39,744 nucleotides of DNA, taken from positions 1 to 39,744 of the IMG/VR virus record IMGVR_UViG_3300045741_000132; one strand, 5' to 3'. Positions 22,828 through 28,956 of the stretch are shown here, in pieces. Position 1 is the stretch's first letter, and each line of letters opens with the position of its first letter. Made by a program: the position numbers and the translations under genes. Under the pieces are notes generated by a model. That model was not told where the DNA came from, did no database searches, and saw only the letters and a program-made list of their open reading frames with translations. This DNA is from a virus.

Positions 22828-23093
22828 CGCACGCAGAGCGCATCCGTGACGCGGAGAGGGCGGTGGTCGAGGCGGCGACCGGGCTCATTCAGAGCCAGGC
22901 CGGACTTCTTGCCGCCGCAAAGTATGTAGTGCTTGAGCGCGCAGTGGATGCTCTCGTCGTTCTTCGCGCCGAGTGCTGCCCGGAGTGCAAGGGGACGGGA
23001 TACGTAGCGCGTAGGGATGACGGAATGAACGAGTGCGACGAGTACGGCGATCCTGTCTGTCCCGCCCACTGTGACGCGGGCAGGCGCAGGTAG
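22824..23093 (+). CDS. Helix plus zinc-motif protein, 89 residues
   Basis: ATGA start. A long N-terminal helix and then CCPECKGTGY ... CDEYGDPVCPAHC, like a DnaJ-type CxxCxGxG zinc knuckle with a second Cys/His pair. Last gene of the overlapping chain. Confidence 0.65.
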   Translation: MTHAERIRDAERAVVEAATGLIQSQAGLLAAAKYVVLERAVDALVVLRAECCPECKGTGYVARRDDGMNECDEYGDPVCPAHCDAGRRR

Positions 23094-23173
23094 TAGAGCC
23101 AGGTAGAAGGCTGGCGGCGGCGGGGAAAGCAGACCCGCACGGACCAAGTAGGGGAATGAGGTAACAGCACACC

Positions 23174-23374
23174 ATGAGTTCCGACCGTAGACACGGCAAT
23201 CCGGGAAGACGCGAGCGGGCGGCTAGAAACCGTCACCGCCGGTGCGTAGTCAGCGTCGGCGTTGGCTCGGAGTGGAGGACGTACAAGCTCGGTCGTCGCC
23301 ATTCTTGGAAGGTCGCAAAGGGACTCGCGGTCAAGGCTGTGGCTGACCCCGAACACCGTGGTGGCGAGCACTAG
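23174..23374 (+). CDS. Small very basic protein, 66 residues
   Basis: ATG 80 bases after the previous stop. Arg-rich start (DRRHGNPGRRERAARNRHRR), later a small beta-like part. Probably binds nucleic acid. The ribosome site is weak, so the call is not firm. The following 92 bases (23375-23466) hold only a 10-base direct repeat CCACCAGCCG. Confidence 0.5.
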   Translation: MSSDRRHGNPGRRERAARNRHRRCVVSVGVGSEWRTYKLGRRHSWKVAKGLAVKAVADPEHRGGEH

Positions 23375-23466
23375 TGCCTCCACTGTAGGACCACCAGCCG
23401 GAGTAGCGCCCGGCCCACCAGCCGAGTTCACCGCCGCGCGATCGGCACTTACCAGAGGAGGATGGA

Positions 23467-23784
23467 ATGGCAACGAAGAAGGTGGCTAAACTCAAGAAGG
23501 TCGGAAAGTACGTGATCGTCCGCACCTGCTCTGCTGGCGTGTTCGCTGGCAACCTGGAATCGCGCAACGGGCAGGAGGTCGTGCTTCGCAACGCGCGGCG
23601 CATCTGGTACTGGAAGGGTGCGGCCACGCTCTCGCAGCTGGGCACCGATGGCACGAGCGCGCCGAAGGAGTGCAAGTTCCCGTGCGAGGTGGATCGCGTC
23701 GAACTGTTGCAGGCAATCGAAATCCTCGACGTGACCGAGGCGGCCGAAGCCTCGATCAAGGCGGTGCCGGTATGGAAAAACTGA
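23467..23784 (+). CDS. DUF6948-like protein
   Basis: 105 residues with a GAGGAGGA ribosome site. GKYVIVRTCSAGVFAGNLES ... NARRIWYWKGAATLSQLGTDG ... KFPCEVD ... LLQAIEI is the DUF6948 pattern, widespread in phages and plasmids; function unknown. It overlaps the start of a Gly-X repeat gene in another frame by 13 bases. Confidence 0.8.
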   Translation: MATKKVAKLKKVGKYVIVRTCSAGVFAGNLESRNGQEVVLRNARRIWYWKGAATLSQLGTDGTSAPKECKFPCEVDRVELLQAIEILDVTEAAEASIKAVPVWKN

Positions 23785-24098
23785 TCGGGTCCGGGGACGG
23801 GTACGGGTACGGGGACGGGTACAGGTACGGGGACGGGTCCGGGGACTGGTACGGGTACGGGTACGGGTACGGGTACGGGTCCGGGTACGGGTACGGGGAC
23901 GGGTCCGGGTCCGGGTACAGGTACGGGGACGGGGACGGGGACGGGTCCGGGGACGGGTACGGGTACGGGTCCGGGTCCGGGTACGGGTACGGGGACGGGT
24001 ACAGGTACGGGGACGGGGACGGGTCCGGGGACGGGTACGGGTACGGGTACGGGTACGGGTACGGGTCCGGGTACGGGTCCGGGTACGGGTACGGGTAG
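23772..24098 (+). CDS. Gly-X repeat protein (GY/GD/GS)
   Basis: 108 residues: a 5-residue head (MEKLI) then ~51 dipeptides G-(Y, D or S) to the end. Every second codon is GGG; the others are TAC, GAC or TCC. Only four positions break the Gly: three AGG (Arg) and one TGG (Trp), all single-base changes. Translation is not certain, but the unbroken frame, its ATG overlapping the DUF6948-like gene and the frame-preserving hexamer repeat support it. Would be flexible and acidic/aromatic, like phase-separating or adhesive low-complexity proteins. Confidence 0.55.
   Translation: MEKLIGSGDGYGYGDGYRYGDGSGDWYGYGYGYGYGSGYGYGDGSGSGYRYGDGDGDGSGDGYGYGSGSGYGYGDGYRYGDGDGSGDGYGYGYGYGYGSGYGSGYGYG
23787..24095 (+). 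repeat. GGGNNC hexamer array (G-quadruplex type)
   Basis: About 51 tandem 6-base units GGGTAC, GGGGAC or GGGTCC with G-runs at regular 6-base spacing. The G3-N3-G3 pattern meets the usual rule for four-stranded G structures on the + (sense) strand and its RNA. Larger blocks recur (three AGG-containing units in the same context), which points to past unequal slippage. The opposite strand also stays open (Pro-Tyr/Asp/Ser), which is a by-product of the repeat. Confidence 0.9.
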
Positions 24099-24140
24099 TC
24101 CACGTTAGCCGCGCGAGCGGCAGAAGGGAGCGCAGAGAGG

Positions 24141-24539
24141 ATGGATGCGACGATCCGCGACCAGTTGAGTGATTACGACTGGGACGCCGTATTCGCGGCG
24201 ACCGGGGCCAAGGACTCCAATGGTTGTGGCAACATCTCGTGCGACATTCGCCCCGTTCCGCCGACTGAGAAGGTTTCTACGGCCCCGTTCGACCGCGAGG
24301 ACATCGCCGAACTCATCGGAACGTCGGAGGGCGAGAACGAAGGACCGGACTGGTTGTGTGCGGGACGCCTCACCGATGGACGGTGGTTCCTCGTTTCCGC
24401 AGGCTGCGACTACACGGGATGGGACTGTCAGGCGAGCGGAGTTTGCCACGTCGCTAAGTCGCGCGAGGACCTGCTTCAGTTCGGCATGGATGCTAACGAA
24501 CGCTCGCGTCTGGGATGCTCTGACCATGCGCCCCGATAG
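24141..24539 (+). CDS. Conserved hypothetical protein, 132 residues
   Basis: GAGAGG precedes the ATG. GRWFLVSAGCDYTGWDCQAS is a segment I have seen in phage and plasmid proteins of unknown role. Acidic N-terminus. Overlaps the next gene by 14 bases. Confidence 0.7.
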   Translation: MDATIRDQLSDYDWDAVFAATGAKDSNGCGNISCDIRPVPPTEKVSTAPFDREDIAELIGTSEGENEGPDWLCAGRLTDGRWFLVSAGCDYTGWDCQASGVCHVAKSREDLLQFGMDANERSRLGCSDHAPR

Positions 24540-24726
24540 CCCGGAGGTCGCCCGGCTCAAGGCGACGATCAGGTCCAAGACGAAGGAGATCGCCACGCTG
24601 AACGCTGCGCTGCTCAAGTCGCAGGACGAGTGCGCCAAACTTAGGAGGGACTTCGACGCTGCTATTGTTGCCGCAGATCCAAGCAAGCGAACCGTGAATG
24701 AAAGAACGTTCTTCGGGAGGCTATGA
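24526..24726 (+). CDS. Coiled-coil protein, 66 residues
   Basis: ATG inside the end of the previous gene. Long helix (ATIRSKTKEIATLNAALLKS) with heptad-like spacing. Stop overlaps the next ATG. Confidence 0.6.
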   Translation: MRPDSPEVARLKATIRSKTKEIATLNAALLKSQDECAKLRRDFDAAIVAADPSKRTVNERTFFGRL

Positions 24727-24836
24727 TGGACGAGTTCCGCGGTGTCATGCTGGCCCTCACAGTGCTGTGGTGCGAGAACCACCTCGGCTGGCGGTCGTAC
24801 GACGGGCTGCCGGATTTGCTGTGGTACATCCGCTGA
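24723..24836 (+). CDS. Micropeptide, 37 residues
   Basis: ATGA overlap with the previous gene. Partly hydrophobic (FRGVMLALTVLW) with Trp/His later (CENHLGWRSYDG). No family recognised. Confidence 0.55.
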   Translation: MMDEFRGVMLALTVLWCENHLGWRSYDGLPDLLWYIR

Positions 24837-24850
24837 CGGTCAAGCGCACG

Positions 24851-25084
24851 ATGAGTGCGTGGCCGCCGCCCATCGAGCGGGGGATCAAGATGCCGCCCAA
24901 GGCAGGCCCCCGCTCGCCGTTGCGTGAGCAGCTTTGCCGAATGGACTGCGGGGATAGCATCCTGGTCCCTCATCCGCGCGCTGGGGCAACTCGTTCCATC
25001 GCCTCGGCGCTAGCCCGGAAACTGGGCTGGAGTTTCGAATCCAGAAGGCTGCCCGAAGGTGTCCGAATCTGGAGGGTCAAGTAA
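24851..25084 (+). CDS. Small phage protein ending in VRIWRVK, 77 residues
   Basis: ATG at 24851 chosen over in-frame upstream codons that lie in the previous genes. Pattern IERGIKMPP ... MDCGDSILVPHP ... LGWSFESRRLPEGVRIWRV resembles a common small phage protein (DUF7303 type, by memory). Beta-rich, maybe nucleic-acid binding. Confidence 0.65.
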   Translation: MSAWPPPIERGIKMPPKAGPRSPLREQLCRMDCGDSILVPHPRAGATRSIASALARKLGWSFESRRLPEGVRIWRVK

Positions 25085-25359
25085 TGGCCGCATTCGTCTT
25101 GGGTCGCCTACCAGGCCCCAAGCAGAGGAGCCGCCGCCCCGAGCCCGCGCCGACCGCGGCCGAGATCGCGGAGATGATCGGGCGCTCGTTCCTGACCGTG
25201 CAGGAGGCCAAGCGGATCGCGTTCCTCGCCTTGTGCCGTCCGCTCGAGTGGCAGGGGCCATCGGATCCGACCAATCCGAAACTTCGGCGTGACGCGCCGG
25301 AGGATGAGGACGACGTGCCCGAGGACGAGAACCCGGACGGCGAGACGGCTGGCGCATGA
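25084..25359 (+). CDS. Hypothetical protein with acidic tail, 91 residues
   Basis: TAATG overlap. Basic N-terminus with Pro and Arg, a central helix, and a very acidic end (EDEDDVPEDENPDGE). No family recognised. Precedes the VRR-NUC gene with an ATGA overlap. Confidence 0.6.
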   Translation: MAAFVLGRLPGPKQRSRRPEPAPTAAEIAEMIGRSFLTVQEAKRIAFLALCRPLEWQGPSDPTNPKLRRDAPEDEDDVPEDENPDGETAGA

Positions 25360-25655
25360 GGCTCCGCGCCGCCCGCGTGGACGAGAACCATCGCGAGATC
25401 GTCGACGCCCTGCGCGCCGCCGGCTGCTCCGTCCTTTCCCTGGCTGCGATGGGCTCCGGCGTTCCTGACCTGCTCGTGGCCCGCAACGGCCACATGTGGC
25501 TCGTGGAGGTCAAGAAGCGGGGCGCCCGCGGGAACCTATCGAGCGGGGCCGCCCGCAGCCTCAAGGGACAGACCGAGTGGGCGGAAAGCTGGCGCGGCCC
25601 TGTCCACTTCGTTGACAGCGTCGAGGCCGCTTTGGCCCTCGTGGGGGCCCGGTGA
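25356..25655 (+). CDS. VRR-NUC nuclease
   Basis: 99 residues, ATGA start. Motifs GVPDLLVAR (D38) and MWLVEVKKRG (E51, K53) with a Gln-rich end helix are the PD-(D/E)XK core of VRR-NUC domains, often found alone in phages. May resolve branched DNA. Partner HNH gene follows with a GTGA overlap. Confidence 0.85.
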   Translation: MRLRAARVDENHREIVDALRAAGCSVLSLAAMGSGVPDLLVARNGHMWLVEVKKRGARGNLSSGAARSLKGQTEWAESWRGPVHFVDSVEAALALVGAR

Positions 25656-25993
25656 AGCGCTCCGGCTGGATCCGGAGGTCGACAGGATTGCGCCGTGCGA
25701 GCCCCAGGAGGCGTCAGGAGGTCGCGATGGACCAGCAGGCACGGCTGGCCTGCCTGATGGCTGCCGGGGGCTGCTGCGAGCGCTGTGGGGCTTCCAGCGG
25801 GGCTCTGGAGCAACACCACGTCCTCTCCCGCCGGATCCGGGCGACCCGCTGGCTGCCGCAGAACGCCGTGTGCCTGTGCCAGCCCTGCCATAGGTGGTGG
25901 CACGCTTCGCCGCGACGGGGGCTGGCGTGGTTCGTGGAGCGGTTCGGGCAGGCGCGGCTGGACCTGATCCGCAGCCTGCGCCGCGGGGCATGA
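25652..25993 (+). CDS. HNH / NinG-like protein
   Basis: 113 residues, GTG start. CERCG (42-46), EQHHVLSR (H55/H56), NAVCLCQPCHRWWH (N71, C76, C79, H80, H84) gives the zinc-stabilised HNH fold. The layout is like NinG/Rap-type recombination nucleases or small HNH proteins. Last gene of the early unit; a hairpin follows. Confidence 0.75.
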   Translation: MKRSGWIRRSTGLRRASPRRRQEVAMDQQARLACLMAAGGCCERCGASSGALEQHHVLSRRIRATRWLPQNAVCLCQPCHRWWHASPRRGLAWFVERFGQARLDLIRSLRRGA

Positions 25994-25996
25994 CGA

Positions 25997-26021
25997 AGGG
26001 CCCGGCAGACAACCGGGCCCT
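25997..26021 (+). terminator. Strong GC hairpin between converging units
   Basis: AGGGCCCGG (25997-26005), 7-base loop, CCGGGCCCT (26013-26021): 9 perfect pairs, 5 bases after the HNH stop. Downstream bases (TCGTTGTG) have few T, so release may be incomplete or Rho-aided. Placed where a bidirectional stop is expected. Confidence 0.75.
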
Positions 26022-26045
26022 CGTTGTGCCGCTAGTCCGCCAGAA

Positions 26046-26081
26046 CTAGCAGCCCTTCTTCCCCTTCTTGGGCTTCTTCAT
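26046..26081 (-). CDS. 11-residue Lys-rich micro reading frame
   Basis: MKKPKKGKKGC with GAGGAA seven bases before the ATG. Follows the 33-residue frame by 4 bases. Very basic, one Cys. If translated, it would be the last peptide of the late unit. Could be chance. Confidence 0.35.
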   Translation of the reverse strand: MKKPKKGKKGC

Positions 26082-26085
26082 CGGA

Positions 26086-26187
26086 TCATTCCTCGATGGG
26101 TTTCTCGACCGGGGCGGGCTCGAGCGGTTGGGCCCCGGGTTCCCCACTACCCGGGAGTGGACGCGCGGGAACCTCGGGCTCCCTCAT
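26086..26187 (-). CDS. Pro/Glu-rich small protein, 33 residues
   Basis: ATGA overlap with the 51-residue gene. Contains many Pro and Glu (PGAQPLEPAPVEKPIEE). No structure or family seen. Confidence 0.45.
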   Translation of the reverse strand: MREPEVPARPLPGSGEPGAQPLEPAPVEKPIEE

Positions 26188-26339
26188 GCCGGCGCGTACT
26201 TCGCCTGGAAGTCGGCGTCGGTGAGTTCCTCCCACGTCGTCACGTCCGAGCTGAGAACGATCCAGTCCGTGTTGGGCAACTGGAACGCCTTGATCGGGGT
26301 GCTGCGTGGGACGAAAACGGAGATCGGTGCGCTGCTCAT
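26184..26339 (-). CDS. Hypothetical protein, 51 residues
   Basis: ATGA overlap with the DUF6582-like gene upstream. Beta-like (SAPISVFVPRSTPIKAFQLP, then WIVLSSDVTTWEEL). Short proteins of this pattern appear near phage lysis genes, but I do not recognise it. Confidence 0.6.
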   Translation of the reverse strand: MSSAPISVFVPRSTPIKAFQLPNTDWIVLSSDVTTWEELTDADFQAKYAPA

Positions 26340-26548
26340 CGTTTGCTCCTTTTGGGTTTCCCCATGCGGGGGTACTTCTCGGTCACGGCCTCCCGGACAT
26401 CGTCTTTCTCCGACTCCGTCCCGTACTGCGACACTCGTGCGAGCGCGTTGCGAGCATGGCTGGCGTCCTCGATTGGGTAGCGCCTGCCCGGGAGCGCGAA
26501 CTTGCTCGTCGGGATCTTCTTGCGTGCTGCTGTCGTCAGTTTCGCCAC
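26336..26548 (-). CDS. DUF6582-like small basic protein, 70 residues
   Basis: GTG start with GGAGG upstream. ARKKIPTSKFALPGRRYPIE ... SHARNALARVSQYGT ... KYPRMGK matches a small phage family (DUF6582, from memory). Basic, helical. Function unknown. Confidence 0.7.
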   Translation of the reverse strand: MAKLTTAARKKIPTSKFALPGRRYPIEDASHARNALARVSQYGTESEKDDVREAVTEKYPRMGKPKRSKR

Positions 26549-26561
26549 CGGGAACCTCCAG

Positions 26562-27083
26562 TCACTTCTGCGAAGCGATCCGGCCGATCACCGCGTCCTT
26601 GGCCTTCGACCCGCTGCTGGTTCCAAAGTAGTAGCCGAGCACGTTGCCCACGGCCATGTAGAGCACGCCGACCAACTGGTTCGCCGCATCGCGGTTCTCG
26701 TTCGGGATCGCGTGCTGGGTGAGCAGCCACATCTGGATCCCGAAGAAGGCGAGCACGCAGTAGGCGAGGACGCGGGTTGTCAGGTCGTGCGTGTCGATCT
26801 CGCGCTTGCGGGCGTCGGCACGGTCGGCCGATTCGATCTGCTCGAGCGCCGTTGCCTTGTCGACCAGCGAGAGGGTGAACTCCTGGTCCAACTTCTTGAG
26901 CGACTCGATCTGCTCCGGCGTGGCTCCCGCGATCGCCGCGGCGACTTCCTCCGGCGTGCCGTTCTCGTGCCCGAGCAGCTTGGCGCTGATGGCCTTGACC
27001 GCCAGCCCGGCCGCAGGGCCACCGAGGGCCGTGGCGAGTGTCGGGGCGATACCGCCGAGGATGCCCTTCCAATCAAAGGCCAT
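26562..27083 (-). CDS. 3TM holin-like protein
   Basis: 173 residues, AGGAG start. GGIAPTLATALGGPAAGLAV then ATPEQIESLKKLDQEF ... LEQIESADRADARKR are the soluble part of GTA_holin_3TM proteins. Hydrophobic helices follow at about 103-122 and 136-153. Likely opens the membrane for the muramidase at 27611. It lies near the end of the late unit, within the lysis group. Confidence 0.75.
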   Translation of the reverse strand: MAFDWKGILGGIAPTLATALGGPAAGLAVKAISAKLLGHENGTPEEVAAAIAGATPEQIESLKKLDQEFTLSLVDKATALEQIESADRADARKREIDTHDLTTRVLAYCVLAFFGIQMWLLTQHAIPNENRDAANQLVGVLYMAVGNVLGYYFGTSSGSKAKDAVIGRIASQK

Positions 27084-27091
27084 GCAGTCTC

Positions 27092-27394
27092 CTATGGGTT
27101 GATGCGGCTCTCGATCTTGTCGGTGCGGTGCTCGAGCGCCTTGAGCCTGCCGCCGTGAACGGTGAGCGCCGGGGCCACTTCGTCGTGCCGCCAGTCGCGC
27201 AGGCGATTGATCTCGCGTTCCGCATGTTCGACGAGCGCATCGTTCGCCTCCATGCGGGCGTCCACCAGCGCCTTATGCCCGTTGAACCTTTCCTCGAGCA
27301 CGGCGATGGCAACGCGCACGATGACCCAAGCGGTCATGATCGGGGAAAGAACCCCGGCAACCCCGATGAGGACCATCCACTCCTGAGGGCTCAT
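27092..27394 (-). CDS. Membrane-anchored coiled-coil protein, 100 residues
   Basis: One membrane helix (about 6-30) then a charged coiled coil (about 35-75, EERFNGHKALVDARMEANDA). It overlaps the Thivi_2564-like gene (ATGA). The shape is that of an inner-membrane spanin or a holin-partner; no outer-membrane spanin partner was seen. Confidence 0.65.
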   Translation of the reverse strand: MSPQEWMVLIGVAGVLSPIMTAWVIVRVAIAVLEERFNGHKALVDARMEANDALVEHAEREINRLRDWRHDEVAPALTVHGGRLKALEHRTDKIESRINP

Positions 27395-27597
27395 TGACGA
27401 ATCTTGCCCACGCTGACGTTGTTGGCGGCGGCCATCCAGCCCGGGAACACGGCGGCCAGGAGCCACAGGCAGACGATGACGATGACCGCGATGTTCAGCA
27501 CCTTCTTGATCTTCGCGTCCATCGGCACGTAGGTGTTCACCAGCCACAGCAGCACGCCGACTACGATCAGGGTCACGAACAGCGAGATGAGCGTCAT
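27391..27597 (-). CDS. Thivi_2564-like membrane protein
   Basis: 68 residues, GGAGG start. Two hydrophobic segments (about 3-22 and 34-53) around VNTYVPMDAKIKKVLN, the signature of this small family. Found in many phage lysis cassettes; may be a holin or holin-assistant. Confidence 0.75.
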   Translation of the reverse strand: MTLISLFVTLIVVGVLLWLVNTYVPMDAKIKKVLNIAVIVIVCLWLLAAVFPGWMAAANNVSVGKIRQ

Positions 27598-27610
27598 GGG
27601 ATCCCTCCGG

Positions 27611-28147
27611 TTATGCGACGGTGCGAAGTTTTGCGGCCAGTCGGTTCAGGTACCCGGGGAGGAACTCCAACTGGTCGGGCTTTCCGTCCTTGTCGGCGTC
27701 CGTGAGATTACCTGCTGCCAGTCGCCCGTAGAACAGCATCTGCTCGACACCAAACAGCCGACACAACTTCGACCCGTCCAAATAGGGGGTGGCCGCCAGC
27801 GTCACGGGGCCCAGAACCCCATCGTCCTTCACGCTCAACGCCCGCTGGAGTAGCTTTACCGCCTGCGCCGTGCCCATGTGGACGGCGGCATCGAACACGA
27901 ACCAGCGGACCATGTCGTTCGTGATCTGGCCGATCTTCGTGGAGGTCATCAGCCAGCCGTAGAAGATGCTGGCGTCCTCAAACGTGAGGTTGGCGATGTC
28001 GTCGCGGGTCGCCTCGGGCTTCAAGTCCCGGTAGCCGCGCAGCGTGATCCCGAACTTGGTGGCGCCGCCGGGGTCGGCCGGGTTGTCCGTGAACTTCTCC
28101 CCGCCCTCGTCCTGGATGACGTGGTCGATGATGTTGGCGTTGGTCAT
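27611..28147 (-). CDS. GH108-type muramidase (endolysin)
   Basis: 178 residues. VIQDEGGEKFTDNPADPGGA holds the catalytic Glu (E14) and the EGG..NPxDPGGAT motif of GH108 muramidases; TKFGIT follows. The second half (about 90-178) fits the family's peptidoglycan-binding domain. Cuts the MurNAc-GlcNAc bond of the cell wall. No signal peptide, so it relies on a holin. Confidence 0.9.
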   Translation of the reverse strand: MTNANIIDHVIQDEGGEKFTDNPADPGGATKFGITLRGYRDLKPEATRDDIANLTFEDASIFYGWLMTSTKIGQITNDMVRWFVFDAAVHMGTAQAVKLLQRALSVKDDGVLGPVTLAATPYLDGSKLCRLFGVEQMLFYGRLAAGNLTDADKDGKPDQLEFLPGYLNRLAAKLRTVA

Positions 28148-28956
28148 TTCAGGCTCACCTGTTCGTGTGGGTACCAGTAGATCTTGACCTGATGCGGAGT
28201 CTTGCCGACAAACTTGCCGCCGACATGCGTGAACCCTCCGTATCCCTCGCCCTCCAGCGCCGCCTTGATTACGTCGATGGCCTCAACGACATGGTCTGCT
28301 GATTCGCCGTACTCAGGAGACATTTGGCGCATGTGGTCAATCGCCTCTGCGAGCGTCTTGACCTCGCCAGAGTGGATCATCGAGAGAGCATCCTCGGCAG
28401 ACTGGGACCACCGGGAGGCGCTTTCAATGCCCTTCATTGCCGCGCCGGAGAGGGGTCCGTTGAGGTCGTACATCTTCACCGGAACCTTCTCCACCACGCG
28501 GGACACGGTGGGGCTGGTCTGTTCGCCAAGTTTGCGCGCGCCCTTCCTCACGTAGGATCCTGCGACAGCGCTGTTGTCCGTTGAATAGAGGCCCTCGCCG
28601 TAGATGTTCCGGCCCGAGTAGTACGCATCGGTCAGTGGCCCCGGAGGCTTGGGAGACCCGTGATAGAACGCGCCTGCGGGCCCAGGGATCTGCCGTTCGG
28701 GACCGATCATCCCCACCGAGGCCCCGCCAGCAACCAGCGGCATCAGCGCCGCGAGGTAGTCTGGCTTGGGTCCAGAGAGCGCCTGTCCTACCTGGGCCGC
28801 AGACTGCCTGATCTGCGCGGCCGGGTTTGGAATCAGCGCAGAAACGGGATCTTGGCGCACCGCCTGCCCGAGGGGTCCGAACGTCTGGTAGAACGGACGG
28901 AGTAGGCCCGCGAGCGCTTCAAGCACACGCGGGTCTCCCTGGGCGGCGTTGGTCAT
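28144..28956 (-). CDS. Putative ADP-ribosyltransferase-like virion protein
   Basis: 270 residues. N-terminal ~90 residues are Ala/Pro-rich and linker-like. From about 97: AFYHGSPKPPG (H99), YGEGLYSTDNSAVAGSY (Y124), then VVEKVPVKMYDLNGPL, GGFTHVGG and at the end IYWYPHEQV (E265). This H-Y-E order and the FYHGs.../GxGLYxTD motifs resemble ADP-ribosyltransferase domains of phage virion proteins. It overlaps the preceding internal-virion-type gene. Possibly ejected with DNA to modify a host protein; activity unproven. Confidence 0.55.
   Translation of the reverse strand: MTNAAQGDPRVLEALAGLLRPFYQTFGPLGQAVRQDPVSALIPNPAAQIRQSAAQVGQALSGPKPDYLAALMPLVAGGASVGMIGPERQIPGPAGAFYHGSPKPPGPLTDAYYSGRNIYGEGLYSTDNSAVAGSYVRKGARKLGEQTSPTVSRVVEKVPVKMYDLNGPLSGAAMKGIESASRWSQSAEDALSMIHSGEVKTLAEAIDHMRQMSPEYGESADHVVEAIDVIKAALEGEGYGGFTHVGGKFVGKTPHQVKIYWYPHEQVSLK

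Noticed and set aside
22758-23473. Leftward frames over the early region
   Set aside because: They are shadows of coupled rightward genes and carry no domain.
23787-24095. CRISPR array
   Set aside because: The repeat is a simple 6-base tandem array without spacers.
23756-24103. Leftward Pro-Tyr/Asp/Ser repeat frame
   Set aside because: It arises from the same hexamer array on the other strand; no leftward gene context.
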